NCBI GenBank assembly: GCA_947380285.1
Contig: CANCQD010000107.1
Coordinates: forward strand, 1 to 7,292
Source of the DNA: Burkholderiaceae bacterium
Lineage (GTDB): Bacteria > Pseudomonadota > Gammaproteobacteria > Burkholderiales > Burkholderiaceae
Direction: 5' to 3'
Length of the DNA stretch: 7,292 nucleotides
The notes beneath the pieces are model-generated. The model searched no databases, was not told the DNA's origin, and saw only the letters and a program-made list of their open reading frames with translations. The translations under genes and the position numbers were made by a program. This document shows positions 1-7,202 of this stretch, piece after piece; positions within the stretch are counted from its first letter, which is position 1, and every line of letters begins with the position of its first letter.

Positions 1-207
<207 letters not shown>

Positions 208-238
208 ACAATTATCAGGTAGCCATTCCCTTCTGCCC

Positions 239-266
239 TATATAAGCTCAAAGCTTTGAAAGGGGA
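239..266 (+). promoter_or_regulatory. possible -10 element and ribosome binding site for the FAD-protein gene
   Basis: TATATA (239-244) resembles a -10 hexamer, but no convincing -35 hexamer lies 16-18 bases upstream, so the promoter call is weak. AGGGGA (261-266) is a purine-rich Shine-Dalgarno sequence, with only two or three bases between it and the ATG at 269. It supports 269 as the start, because no other in-frame ATG precedes the Rossmann fold. The short 73-base gap after ligA also leaves co-transcription with ligA open. Confidence 0.35.
248..259. repeat. 12-bp perfect palindrome upstream of the FAD-protein gene
   Basis: TCAAAGCTTTGA is its own reverse complement. It lies between the possible -10 element (239-244) and the ribosome binding site (261-266), where an operator would block transcription start or an RNA fold would affect ribosome access. 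No regulator family is recognised for it, and a 12-bp palindrome can occur by chance. Confidence 0.4.
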
Positions 267-268
267 AC

Positions 269-1927
269 ATGGGCATTCAGTCTACAGAAAAACCTCAAAA
301 TAAAATCGTTAAATCGAGCAAGGATTTAGATTCTTGCGTGGATTTAAAGATTATTCAAGTTGCGATTATTGGTTGCGGCGCAGCTGGCGTTGCAACACTA
401 TTTAGTTTGCTTGAAAGTTTGCCTTTAGGCACCAATAAAAATTTCAAAATTGTTATTTTTGAGAAAAGCTCAGCCTTTGGGCCAGGACTTGCATATCAAT
501 GCGATAGCAATGAGCTTTTAATGAACATGACGAGTGCGACCACTTCAATCTTTCCACACCAGGAGGCTGATTTTTGGAATTGGATGCTTGATAAGGGTTA
601 TTCGATGGGCGGGGATCAGGTTACTTCGCGGCAAGGTACAGGACCATCTGGATATATTTCTCGTCAATTTTTTGGCATATATTTAAAAAGTCGATTAGAA
701 GATGCGATCTCTTCTCTTGAGAGATTGGGGGTTGAAGTTGAATTAATTAATTTAGAGGTTGTTGATATTAATATCTTAGACGCCAACAAATTTAATATAA
801 AAGTTCACGGGGGGCATTCCAGGGTCTTTAATGGGGTAATTTTATGCACGGGAAATACCTCACCAAATGATATTTTCAATTTGATCGGCACAAGCCAATA
901 CATCAATAATCCTTATCCAGTAAATAAGTATTTAAAGTTAATCAACAAGATGGATAGCGTTGGAATTATTGGCGGTCAACTAACCGCAGCAGATATCGCA
1001 GTTGTGCTGGCGAACCAAGATCATCAAGGTAAGATCAATTTCTTTACAAGAGACTCAAATTTCCCATTGACAAGATGTCAAGGAAAGCAATATCAATTAC
1101 AGTATATGACGTTAGATAACCTGGAAATATTAAAAAATAAAAATAGCAAGGGGATTTCTGTCCGCCAAATATTAAGACTGGTAAGAAAGGATTTTTTTCT
1201 AGCTGGAATAAGGTGGAATAAATTTTTTGATAATTCAAATGATGAATACTGCGATTGGATTCGGTCATTATTAGAAGGTCAAAAGGATTTTTCTGTTTGG
1301 CAACAATTAGCAATTAACTCAGATATGGTTATTGGTGATTATTGGAACGCACTTTCGTATTCTGAAAAAGATCTTTTTATGAGTAAATTTCATAGATTGT
1401 GGGCCACCAAAAGAGTTCCCTTGCCAACTCATACCGCACTCAAGTTGTACTCATTATTTCGATCAGGAATTTTAAAGCACTATCCATATTTGGAAAAAAT
1501 TGATACCTCCAATAGAAATAAGTTCACGATATTTGTTGGCAATTCACCTAGATCGAACTCAAGCGCTGAGGTGTGCTGTGACTGGTTGATTAATGCAACT
1601 GGTCCTTCTAGGGATCTTGGCGGAGATGATGAATCGCCTTTGATAAATAATTTACTTAAATCCGGCGTTGTTATCAAAAATCCACATGGGGGAATATTGC
1701 TAGATTACGAAACCTCGACTGTCAAGACCAAAGCCCATCTGAATCTTAAGCATTTCTATGCAATAGGACATCTAACGTCTGGAACTTATTACTTTGTCAG
1801 TTCGCTTGATATGGTTTCGTTAAAGGCAAAAAGTGTTGCTAGACACTTGGTTGATTCTTTCGAGTTGGGCCATGACTGCCGGAACTTAGCTAATTACGCC
1901 CAACATGAGAATATGCATGCCTCATAA
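269..1927 (+). CDS. FAD/NAD(P)-binding protein, YdhS/COG4529-like (PF13454 type)
   Basis: This is a 552-residue protein, probably cytosolic, with no signal peptide or membrane segment. After a polar N-terminal tail of about 28 residues comes the FAD-binding Rossmann motif GCGAAG (35-40), with E65 at the end of the second strand placed to bind the adenosine ribose. FGPGLAY (70-76) and LLMNMTS (83-89) match the G-x-AY and LLN-V-P-A type motifs of the FAD-NAD(P)-binding family. A second dinucleotide site, GIIGGQLTAAD (232-242), suggests NAD(P)H binding. NATGPSRDLGG and AIGHLTSG (from 498) are the C-terminal FAD-contact motifs. Characterised relatives of this fold include flavin N-hydroxylases, but members of this group, such as E. 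coli YdhS, have no assigned reaction, so the substrate is unknown. The gene overlaps the exporter gene, suggesting a shared role. It is much more AT-rich than ligA or glnD (hand-counted lines 28% and 35% G+C), suggesting acquisition by transfer. Family is confident; function is not. Confidence 0.85.
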   Translation: MGIQSTEKPQNKIVKSSKDLDSCVDLKIIQVAIIGCGAAGVATLFSLLESLPLGTNKNFKIVIFEKSSAFGPGLAYQCDSNELLMNMTSATTSIFPHQEADFWNWMLDKGYSMGGDQVTSRQGTGPSGYISRQFFGIYLKSRLEDAISSLERLGVEVELINLEVVDINILDANKFNIKVHGGHSRVFNGVILCTGNTSPNDIFNLIGTSQYINNPYPVNKYLKLINKMDSVGIIGGQLTAADIAVVLANQDHQGKINFFTRDSNFPLTRCQGKQYQLQYMTLDNLEILKNKNSKGISVRQILRLVRKDFFLAGIRWNKFFDNSNDEYCDWIRSLLEGQKDFSVWQQLAINSDMVIGDYWNALSYSEKDLFMSKFHRLWATKRVPLPTHTALKLYSLFRSGILKHYPYLEKIDTSNRNKFTIFVGNSPRSNSSAEVCCDWLINATGPSRDLGGDDESPLINNLLKSGVVIKNPHGGILLDYETSTVKTKAHLNLKHFYAIGHLTSGTYYFVSSLDMVSLKAKSVARHLVDSFELGHDCRNLANYAQHENMHAS

Positions 1928-3137
1928 AAGTAAATTCTTATTACCAATTCTTATATTCCTGGTTGTTTTACCAATGATTGCTACAGATATCTATCTTCCG
2001 GTAATTCCGTCGGTAGGAAGCCAGCTTGGAGCTATGGGCGTGGATATGATTTATACCTTGACCGCATATATGCTTGGCTACTCGATCAGTTTATTGATTG
2101 CTGGGATTTTGGCTGACATCTATGGGCGCCGTTTTATTAGCATCATCGGGATTTCTATATTTTTTATTGCGTCCATTGGATGTTTTTTTGCATCCACAGT
2201 TCAGGAATTAATTGCTATGCGTTTTTTTCAGGCGCTTGGCGGAGGTTGCGGTACTCTGATTGCGAGGATTATTGTTCGTGATGTATACGATCAGCAATCA
2301 CAGGTGAGAATATTAAGCTATTTGGCTGCAGGAATGGTATTTTCACCCATTTTTGCGCCAATTATTGGCGCTTATATCTCAAGCTATTTTGGCTGGAGAT
2401 CGATATTTATCATTTTGGCGAGTCTGTCTCTCCTGGTGCTGATGCTTATGTGTGCCTTTATGAAAGAGAGCCTAGTGATTCATGGCCACAAGCATTCTTT
2501 TCGATTCAGATTGGTCCTAGCGCAATACCTTGATTTATGCCGGCATCGTGAATTTGTCTTTTATACCTTAGCCATTAGTTTTGCTTGGTCAATTTATTTT
2601 ACGTTTTTATCATCCTCCCCAGTATTGATTCAAGATAAATACCAAATTACCCCTATTAATTACAGCTATATATTTTCAGCAACTATTAGTGGTTTTATTT
2701 TTGGAACGATTTTTATTCGGTGGAAAATTTCAGTCATAGATTTAAGGCAATTGATTTCTGTTGCCGGCGCCATTATTTTGATATCTACCTTGATGATGTA
2801 TATTTTAGCGACGCTTGAAATTCAACTTCTTCAAGTTCAACTTTTATTTGCATTCTTCGCATTATTTGGCATTGGTATCATTTTCCCTGTTGCCCAGGCT
2901 GGTGTTACTAGACCCTTTAAAAATAATATAGGCTTAATCTCTGGACTTTTTTACTCTACAGAAATGTTCTTTGGCGCAATTTGTGGCTACATTCTTTCAT
3001 GCATAGGCATTACTACATGGTCGGTAACAACTCTAGCTATGCTGATTATTGCTGCTTGTATTGTGATACTTTCTGCGATAGATAAATGGCATGGTAAAAA
3101 TAATCAAATAGTTATGTTTGAAACTTCCACTAAATGA
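1905..3137 (+). CDS. MFS exporter, Bcr/CflA-type (DHA1, 12 membrane segments)
   Basis: This is a 410-residue hydrophobic inner-membrane protein with 12 likely membrane segments, roughly at 11-27, 46-66, 77-96, 101-121, 136-158, 163-184, 217-238, 253-272, 281-302, 308-332, 342-366 and 372-391. DIYLPVIP (28-35) at the end of helix 1 is the Bcr/CflA hallmark. GILADIYGRR (67-76) is MFS motif A in loop 2-3, RFFQALGGG (106-113) follows motif B, and SPIFAPIIGAYI (147-158) sits where the antiporter motif C lies. Members are proton-coupled drug or metabolite exporters (bicyclomycin, chloramphenicol, sulfonamides, cysteine), but the substrate here cannot be read from sequence. ATG 1905 overlaps the upstream gene by 23 bases and has no clear ribosome binding site. 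The in-frame ATG at 1917 (residue 5) has GAGA (1907-1910) ahead of it and is equally plausible. Translation is probably coupled to the upstream gene. A counted line was 27% G+C. Confidence 0.9.
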   Translation: MRICMPHKSKFLLPILIFLVVLPMIATDIYLPVIPSVGSQLGAMGVDMIYTLTAYMLGYSISLLIAGILADIYGRRFISIIGISIFFIASIGCFFASTVQELIAMRFFQALGGGCGTLIARIIVRDVYDQQSQVRILSYLAAGMVFSPIFAPIIGAYISSYFGWRSIFIILASLSLLVLMLMCAFMKESLVIHGHKHSFRFRLVLAQYLDLCRHREFVFYTLAISFAWSIYFTFLSSSPVLIQDKYQITPINYSYIFSATISGFIFGTIFIRWKISVIDLRQLISVAGAIILISTLMMYILATLEIQLLQVQLLFAFFALFGIGIIFPVAQAGVTRPFKNNIGLISGLFYSTEMFFGAICGYILSCIGITTWSVTTLAMLIIAACIVILSAIDKWHGKNNQIVMFETSTK

Positions 3138-3604
3138 ATGAAATTTTTATGCTCTATAAAGATTTACGCATTAGGAAAATTTTGAATGCTGAAAATCCCT
3201 GCTCGAGAATGAGTCAAGATGGTCACATAACAGCCAGTGGCTTAGTCATCAAAGATCATAAGGTTCTGTTGATTTTTCACCCGTATATCAAACGGTGGTT
3301 TCAGCCTGGAGGCCATATTGAAGAGGGCGATTCACCGGTTGATGCTGCAATTAGAGAGGTTTATGAGGAAACTGGTTACGTCTGTGAGCTAGACTCTGAA
3401 TATGAAGATCCGATTGATATTGATATTCATGAGATTCCTGCAAATCCTAAAAAAGGTGAGGGCCCTCATTTACATATTGATTTGCTTTATCGACTAAGGA
3501 TCTTGCGACAAGAACAAGCTGTCGAGGATATTGAATGTAAGTGGTTTGCTTTTGGCGATGTTGAAAGCATTCGTATTCAACGTGCCTTGGCTAAATTGGC
3601 CTAG
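3134..3604 (+). CDS. Nudix hydrolase
   Basis: This is a 156-residue cytosolic protein of normal size for a single-domain Nudix hydrolase. The Nudix box runs from G60 to Y82: G-x5-D66-x7-REVYEETGY, with E75, E78 and E79 kept as metal ligands. The first box glutamate is replaced by D66, a conservative change. [10 protein letters not shown] (30-39) and WFQPGG (55-60) resemble an uncharacterised subgroup related to MutT/COG1051. The family cleaves nucleoside diphosphates linked to another group; the substrate here is unknown. The start forms an ATGA overlap with the exporter stop, typical of translational coupling. M6 at 3149 is an alternative start, while a start at residue 26 would cut into conserved N-terminal sequence. 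Its composition (about 38% G+C in one line) lies between the exporter and glnD, so it may be an older resident next to glnD rather than part of the acquired pair. Confidence 0.9.
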   Translation: MNEIFMLYKDLRIRKILNAENPCSRMSQDGHITASGLVIKDHKVLLIFHPYIKRWFQPGGHIEEGDSPVDAAIREVYEETGYVCELDSEYEDPIDIDIHEIPANPKKGEGPHLHIDLLYRLRILRQEQAVEDIECKWFAFGDVESIRIQRALAKLA

Positions 3605-3606
3605 GC
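3584..3606. terminator. hairpin spanning the two convergent stop codons
   Basis: GCCTTGGC (3584-3591) pairs with GCCTAGGC (3599-3606) around a 7-base loop: seven pairs, six of them G-C, with one T-T mismatch. The hairpin covers the TAG stops of both the Nudix gene (3602-3604) and glnD (3601-3603). Being an inverted repeat it can form in transcripts from either strand, so it could act as a two-way transcription barrier. No T-run follows on either strand, so it is not a standard intrinsic terminator, and the pairing may partly reflect codon constraints. Confidence 0.35.
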
Positions 3607-6198
3607 CCCTAAAGCTTCAAGCAATTCTGTTTCAAGCTGTATCTGTAGTTTTGGATTCTTGCCCAGGTTTGCTGCATCCAGCAATAGAATGTCTTCCACT
3701 CTCTCACCCAGAGTATTAATTCTGGCTGTGTGAATGGAGACCTGATGTTTTGCCAAGACTCTTGAAATTGTATAAAGCAGACCAGTGCGGTCACTCGCAG
3801 AGAGTGCTAGGGTGTAATACCTGCCGCGATCATCTGGAACCATGTGCACGCGCGGCTGTATTGGGAAAGTGCGTGACTGCCTAGATAGGCGGCCCATGCT
3901 GGGGTTGGGCAAGGGTTCAGCATTGGTTAAGGCCGCTGTTAATTCAAATTCAACCAACTGAATAATGTCGCGATAGCTACCACCTTCATCTACCAGGTTA
4001 CTGCCGGAAATTTGGAAGGTATCTAAAGCATAGCCATGGCGCGTCGTATGAATGCGGGCATCCCAAATCGAGAAGCCATGTCTTTCAAAGTAAGCGCAGA
4101 TTCTGGCAAAGAGATCTTCTTGATCCTTTACATAGACAGCCACTTGGAGTCCATCTCCAATCGGAGATAGTCTCGCCCTCACAATCGGCTGATCACTATT
4201 AACCTTGTTAAATAAATGTCTTGTAAGCCAAGCAATGTCAGAAGAATCTTGTCTTAAAAAGAAGGCAACGTCTAATTGCTTCCATAGATCTTCGTAAGCA
4301 TCATCATTGATCCCATAAAGACGTAATTTTTCTCTGGATTCTTCTTGATGTTGGGCTAACTCTGAAGAGGCATCTGGTTTTGCGCCGCCCAACACTCTGA
4401 GTGTTGCACGATAAAGATCTTCCAAGAGTTTGCCTTTCCAGGCATTCCAAACTTTAGGACTAGTACCGCGGACATCCGCTACGGTTAATAAGTACAGAGC
4501 TGTGAGGTGACGCTCGTCCCCCATTTTCTTCGCAAAGGCTCTGACGACATCAGGATCAGTAATATCTTGCTTTTGTGCAAATTGGCTCATATTAAGATGC
4601 TCTGCCACTAGCCATATCAATAGTTCAGTATCTTTTTTATCTAAGCCATGGTCTTTGGCAAATTTGCGCATGTCCGCTTTGCCTAATTGCGAATGATCGC
4701 CACCGCGACCTTTGGCAATATCGTGGAAGAGCGCTGCAATGACGAGTAACCAAGGCTTCTCGAAGTGTGCAATGAGGCTGCTACAGAATGGAAACTCATG
4801 GGTGTGTTCAACCACCATAAAGCGACGGACATTGCGCAGCACCATCAAAATATGTTGATCAACCGTGTAAACGTGAAACAGATCATGCTGCATCTGCCCA
4901 ACAATCTTCCTAAATGCAGGAAGGTAGCGCCCTAAGACGCTACTGCGGTTCATGAGATGGAATGCTCTGCTTACACCTTCGGGTTGTTGCAGAATCTCAA
5001 TAAAGAGTGCGCGATTGATAGGATTGTTGCGCCATTGACTATCCATCTTCGCCCGAGCGTTATAAAGTGCCCTAAAGATGGTGGCTGATAAGCTCTTTAC
5101 ATTGGATGTTTGAGCAAATACTAAGAACGTCCTCAGAATCTGCTCGGGATATTTTTGAAAGAGCTGCGGATCGGTGATATCCAGAACACCTTGTCGCTCA
5201 ATGAAGTACTCATTCCCTTCGCCCGGAATAGAGAGAATCGTTTTAGACTCTTGCGGAAAGAGAAGGGCCTCAATATTTTGTAAGAGCACATCATTTAATT
5301 GGGTTACTGCTTTAGCTGCCCAGTAGTAGCGACGCATGATGGCTTCGCTAGCTTGACGTGGGGATTCTTCTTTAATTCCCATTGACGCTGCAAGCGCTGC
5401 TTGTAAGTCAAAAGCGAGAACATCTTGTCTTCGTCCGGCCAGCAAATGCAAGTTAGCACGCAAGGTTTCTAGGAAGCGTTGATTGCGATTGAGTTCAGTC
5501 AGTTCGCGCTGCGTAACAAGACCGGCCTCATTGAGGTCCCTAAAGGTATCGCCCAATAATGCTGCCTTGCTAATCCAAGAAATGACCTGTAAATCACGTA
5601 AGCCACCAGGACTCTCTTTGCAATTCGGCTCTAAAGAGTAGGGTGTGTTTTGATATTTGTAGTGACGCTGAATCTGCTCCGCTTGTTTGGCCTGAAAGAA
5701 GGCTTTTGGATCCATCGCTGCTTCAAAGGCCTTTGCGAAGTCTTTGAAGAGTTGTTTCTTGCCGCAAATCAGTCGCGCCTCCAGTAGGGAAGTGCGGACA
5801 GTAATGTCTTGCTCTGATTCAGAAATACATTCAGCAACATTTCTGACTGAGGAGCCAATTTCTAAGCCAGTATCCCAGCAGCTTGCAACAAATTGCTCTA
5901 CTTGCTTTGAAAGGGATCTTGCCTGTTCTTCATCGGCAGGCAGCAGAATCAGAATATCAATATCGGAGTAAGGAAATAGGGCACCTCTACCGAAGCCACC
6001 AACCGCCACTAGAGCGGCTTCACTATTTAAACCAAAACTACTCCATAAATGGCTGAGGAGTTGATCGCTCAGTTTGGAAAGTTGCTTGGTTAATTTACCA
6101 ACAGACTGTGTTTTTCTAAACTCGTCGTAAGCAATTTCGCGAGCGGCACGCAGGCTAGCGGCATCAATAACATTGCTAACTGCTTGCGACTGGCTCAT
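3601..6198 (-). CDS. glnD: bifunctional uridylyltransferase/uridylyl-removing enzyme for PII
   Basis: GlnD senses glutamine and adds or removes UMP on PII signal proteins, thereby controlling glutamine synthetase adenylylation and NtrC-dependent transcription. The 865-residue product is close to the usual 850-900. The nucleotidyltransferase domain carries GGFGRG (67-72) and SDID (78-81), whose aspartates D79 and D81 bind metal. The [14 protein letters not shown] stretch (191-204) is typical of GlnD. The HD phosphohydrolase domain, which removes UMP, shows H449, [13 protein letters not shown] (491-503, with H492/D493), H534 and D575. Two ACT domains for glutamine sensing follow at about 686-730 and 795-842. 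All key residues are present, so the enzyme looks intact. The ATG follows the map stop by 4 bases without a visible Shine-Dalgarno sequence, so translation probably depends on ribosomes finishing map. The stop shares CTAG with the convergent Nudix gene. The map-glnD order is the same as in E. coli. Confidence 0.97.
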   Translation of the reverse strand: MSQSQAVSNVIDAASLRAAREIAYDEFRKTQSVGKLTKQLSKLSDQLLSHLWSSFGLNSEAALVAVGGFGRGALFPYSDIDILILLPADEEQARSLSKQVEQFVASCWDTGLEIGSSVRNVAECISESEQDITVRTSLLEARLICGKKQLFKDFAKAFEAAMDPKAFFQAKQAEQIQRHYKYQNTPYSLEPNCKESPGGLRDLQVISWISKAALLGDTFRDLNEAGLVTQRELTELNRNQRFLETLRANLHLLAGRRQDVLAFDLQAALAASMGIKEESPRQASEAIMRRYYWAAKAVTQLNDVLLQNIEALLFPQESKTILSIPGEGNEYFIERQGVLDITDPQLFQKYPEQILRTFLVFAQTSNVKSLSATIFRALYNARAKMDSQWRNNPINRALFIEILQQPEGVSRAFHLMNRSSVLGRYLPAFRKIVGQMQHDLFHVYTVDQHILMVLRNVRRFMVVEHTHEFPFCSSLIAHFEKPWLLVIAALFHDIAKGRGGDHSQLGKADMRKFAKDHGLDKKDTELLIWLVAEHLNMSQFAQKQDITDPDVVRAFAKKMGDERHLTALYLLTVADVRGTSPKVWNAWKGKLLEDLYRATLRVLGGAKPDASSELAQHQEESREKLRLYGINDDAYEDLWKQLDVAFFLRQDSSDIAWLTRHLFNKVNSDQPIVRARLSPIGDGLQVAVYVKDQEDLFARICAYFERHGFSIWDARIHTTRHGYALDTFQISGSNLVDEGGSYRDIIQLVEFELTAALTNAEPLPNPSMGRLSRQSRTFPIQPRVHMVPDDRGRYYTLALSASDRTGLLYTISRVLAKHQVSIHTARINTLGERVEDILLLDAANLGKNPKLQIQLETELLEALGA

Positions 6199-6202
6199 TT
6201 TA

Positions 6203-7039
6203 TTAAGCGCTTACTAATGTCGGTCTAAATGAAAGGCCCTTAACGCAATCAGGAGGTGGGTTGCTACCTTCTGACCAAGTCAGCACCTCAACACCTGTTG
6301 GGGTAACCAACAGCGTATGTTCCCATTGGGCTGACAGGCTACGATCTTTTGTCTTCACGGTCCATTGATCGGGCATAGTGCGAATATCGCGTTTGCCCGC
6401 GTTGATCATGGGTTCGATCGTAAAGGTCATGCCGACTTCTAGTTTTTCACCAGTACCCGGTTTGCCGTAGTGAAGAATTTGTGGGTCTTGGTGAAACACT
6501 TTGCCAATACCGTGACCGCAGTACTCACGTACTACTGAGTAACCCGCTTTTTCTGCATGAGTTTGAATGACGTGACCAATGTCACCGAGTGATGCTCCAG
6601 GCTTTACTTGAGCTATGCCAAGCCACATACATTCAAAAGTAGTTTGCGTAAGGCGTTTAGCCATGACGGAAACTTCACCCACCATGAACATACGGCTGGT
6701 GTCACCGTAGTAGCCATCAGGAGTAATGACAGTGATGTCGAGGTTCACAACATCACCAGTTTTGAGAACTTTGTCTCCTGGAATGCCGTGGCAGATCACA
6801 TCATTCACGGAAGTGCAAATGGATGCTGGAAAGGGTGGGTACCCAGGTGGCTGATAATTTAATGGGGCTGGAATAGTCTTCTGGACATCGCGCATGTATT
6901 CATAGCAAATCCGATCCAGTTCCCCAGTGGTAACCCCGGCCTTGACGTGAGGAGCCACATGATCCAAAACTTCGCTTGCTAGGCGGCCAGCTTCTCGCAT
7001 CCCAAGGATGTCTTTTTCTGCAGTAAATACACTATTCAT
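6203..7039 (-). CDS. map: type I methionine aminopeptidase
   Basis: This cytosolic enzyme removes the initiator methionine from new proteins when the second residue is small. The 278-residue product is slightly longer than the 264 residues of the E. coli enzyme, mainly through a C-terminal tail after about residue 255. The five metal ligands align with those known in E. coli (D97, D108, H171, E204, E235): D101 in NLDIT, D113 in GDTSRMF, H176 in CGHGIG, E209 in TIEPM and E240 in QWEHT. H84 in ICHGIP corresponds to the substrate-binding histidine. The start at 7039 is favoured because the N-terminus ([20 protein letters not shown]) aligns with the family start; the next Met, at residue 14, lies inside that conserved helix. 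AAGG sits only one base from the ATG, too close for a normal ribosome binding site. It is first in a likely map-glnD transcript and divergent from rpsB. Confidence 0.97.
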   Translation of the reverse strand: MNSVFTAEKDILGMREAGRLASEVLDHVAPHVKAGVTTGELDRICYEYMRDVQKTIPAPLNYQPPGYPPFPASICTSVNDVICHGIPGDKVLKTGDVVNLDITVITPDGYYGDTSRMFMVGEVSVMAKRLTQTTFECMWLGIAQVKPGASLGDIGHVIQTHAEKAGYSVVREYCGHGIGKVFHQDPQILHYGKPGTGEKLEVGMTFTIEPMINAGKRDIRTMPDQWTVKTKDRSLSAQWEHTLLVTPTGVEVLTWSEGSNPPPDCVKGLSFRPTLVSA

Positions 7040-7045
7040 GCCTTG

Positions 7046-7051
7046 ATTATC
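7046..7051 (-). promoter_or_regulatory. possible -10 element very close to the map start
   Basis: Read on the - strand this is GATAAT (within TTGATAAT), with exactly 6 bases between it and the map ATG. Transcription from it would begin at or next to the A of the ATG, giving a leaderless mRNA. That would fit the lack of a well-spaced Shine-Dalgarno sequence. No good -35 hexamer is found 16-18 bases upstream, so the call is weak. Confidence 0.2.
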
Positions 7052-7081
7052 AACGACTTGGATAGTTTTAGCTTAGTCATA

Positions 7082-7100
7082 TTGCCTAAATTTTAGGCAA
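7082..7100. repeat. 19-bp perfect dyad (9-1-9) upstream of map
   Basis: TTGCCTAAA (7082-7090) is followed by one base and then its exact reverse complement TTTAGGCAA (7092-7100). The element begins 43 bases upstream of the map ATG and ends about 94 bases before the likely rpsB -10. Its length and perfect symmetry suit a binding site for a dimeric regulator. The half site facing map also contains TTGCCT on the - strand, a possible -35 hexamer, which would place the operator on the map promoter. It could also form a 6-bp hairpin in RNA. No known regulator is recognised. Confidence 0.5.
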
Positions 7101-7143
7101 ATATCCCATTTTTGGGGCTTCTAGTGGCTATTTTGAGGGTTGG

Positions 7144-7163
7144 CCCCCTTTATTGTTTGGGGG
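7144..7163. repeat. C5/G5 inverted repeat in the map-rpsB gap
   Basis: CCCCC (7144-7148) and GGGGG (7159-7163) can pair around a 10-base AT-rich loop, upstream of the likely rpsB -10 element. It is not followed by a T-run on either strand, so a terminator role is unlikely. It may be a structural or binding element of the divergent promoter region, or chance. Confidence 0.3.
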
Positions 7164-7193
7164 TGAAGGTGGCTAGAGCATTGATATTTAAGC

Positions 7194-7199
7194 TATAAT
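7194..7199 (+). promoter_or_regulatory. -10 element of the probable rpsB promoter
   Basis: TATAAT (7194-7199) is a perfect sigma-70 -10 hexamer pointing away from map. The -35 is poor: the best fit is TGGCTA (7170-7175) with an 18-base spacer, matching the consensus at only three positions. Transcription would begin near 7203-7206, just ahead of the structured leader. E. coli also has rpsB divergent from map, which supports the assignment, but rpsB itself is not in the window. Confidence 0.6.
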
Positions 7200-7202
7200 T
7201 TT

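Noticed and set aside
1044..1313. 89-codon - strand frame inside the flavoprotein gene
   Set aside because: It is antisense to a gene with clear family motifs, and AT-rich sequence readily yields such frames.
269..3604. A siderophore or other named natural-product cluster
   Set aside because: The flavoprotein is distantly related to N-hydroxylases and an exporter is adjacent, but there is no synthetase, NRPS, NIS enzyme or receptor gene in the window to support it.
3531..3719. Small + strand reading frame across the Nudix/glnD junction
   Set aside because: It is a shadow of the Nudix 3' end and antisense glnD; there is no family-like sequence and no ribosome binding site.
5744..5971. 75-codon + strand frame inside glnD
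   Set aside because: It lies antisense to the well-supported GlnD nucleotidyltransferase region and shows no recognisable features.
6608..6862. 84-codon + strand frame inside map
   Set aside because: It is antisense to the conserved metal-binding core of map; low-complexity shadow coding only.
7181..7186. TTGATA as the -35 hexamer of the rpsB promoter
   Set aside because: Only 7 bases separate it from TATAAT (7194-7199), far less than the 16-18 needed.
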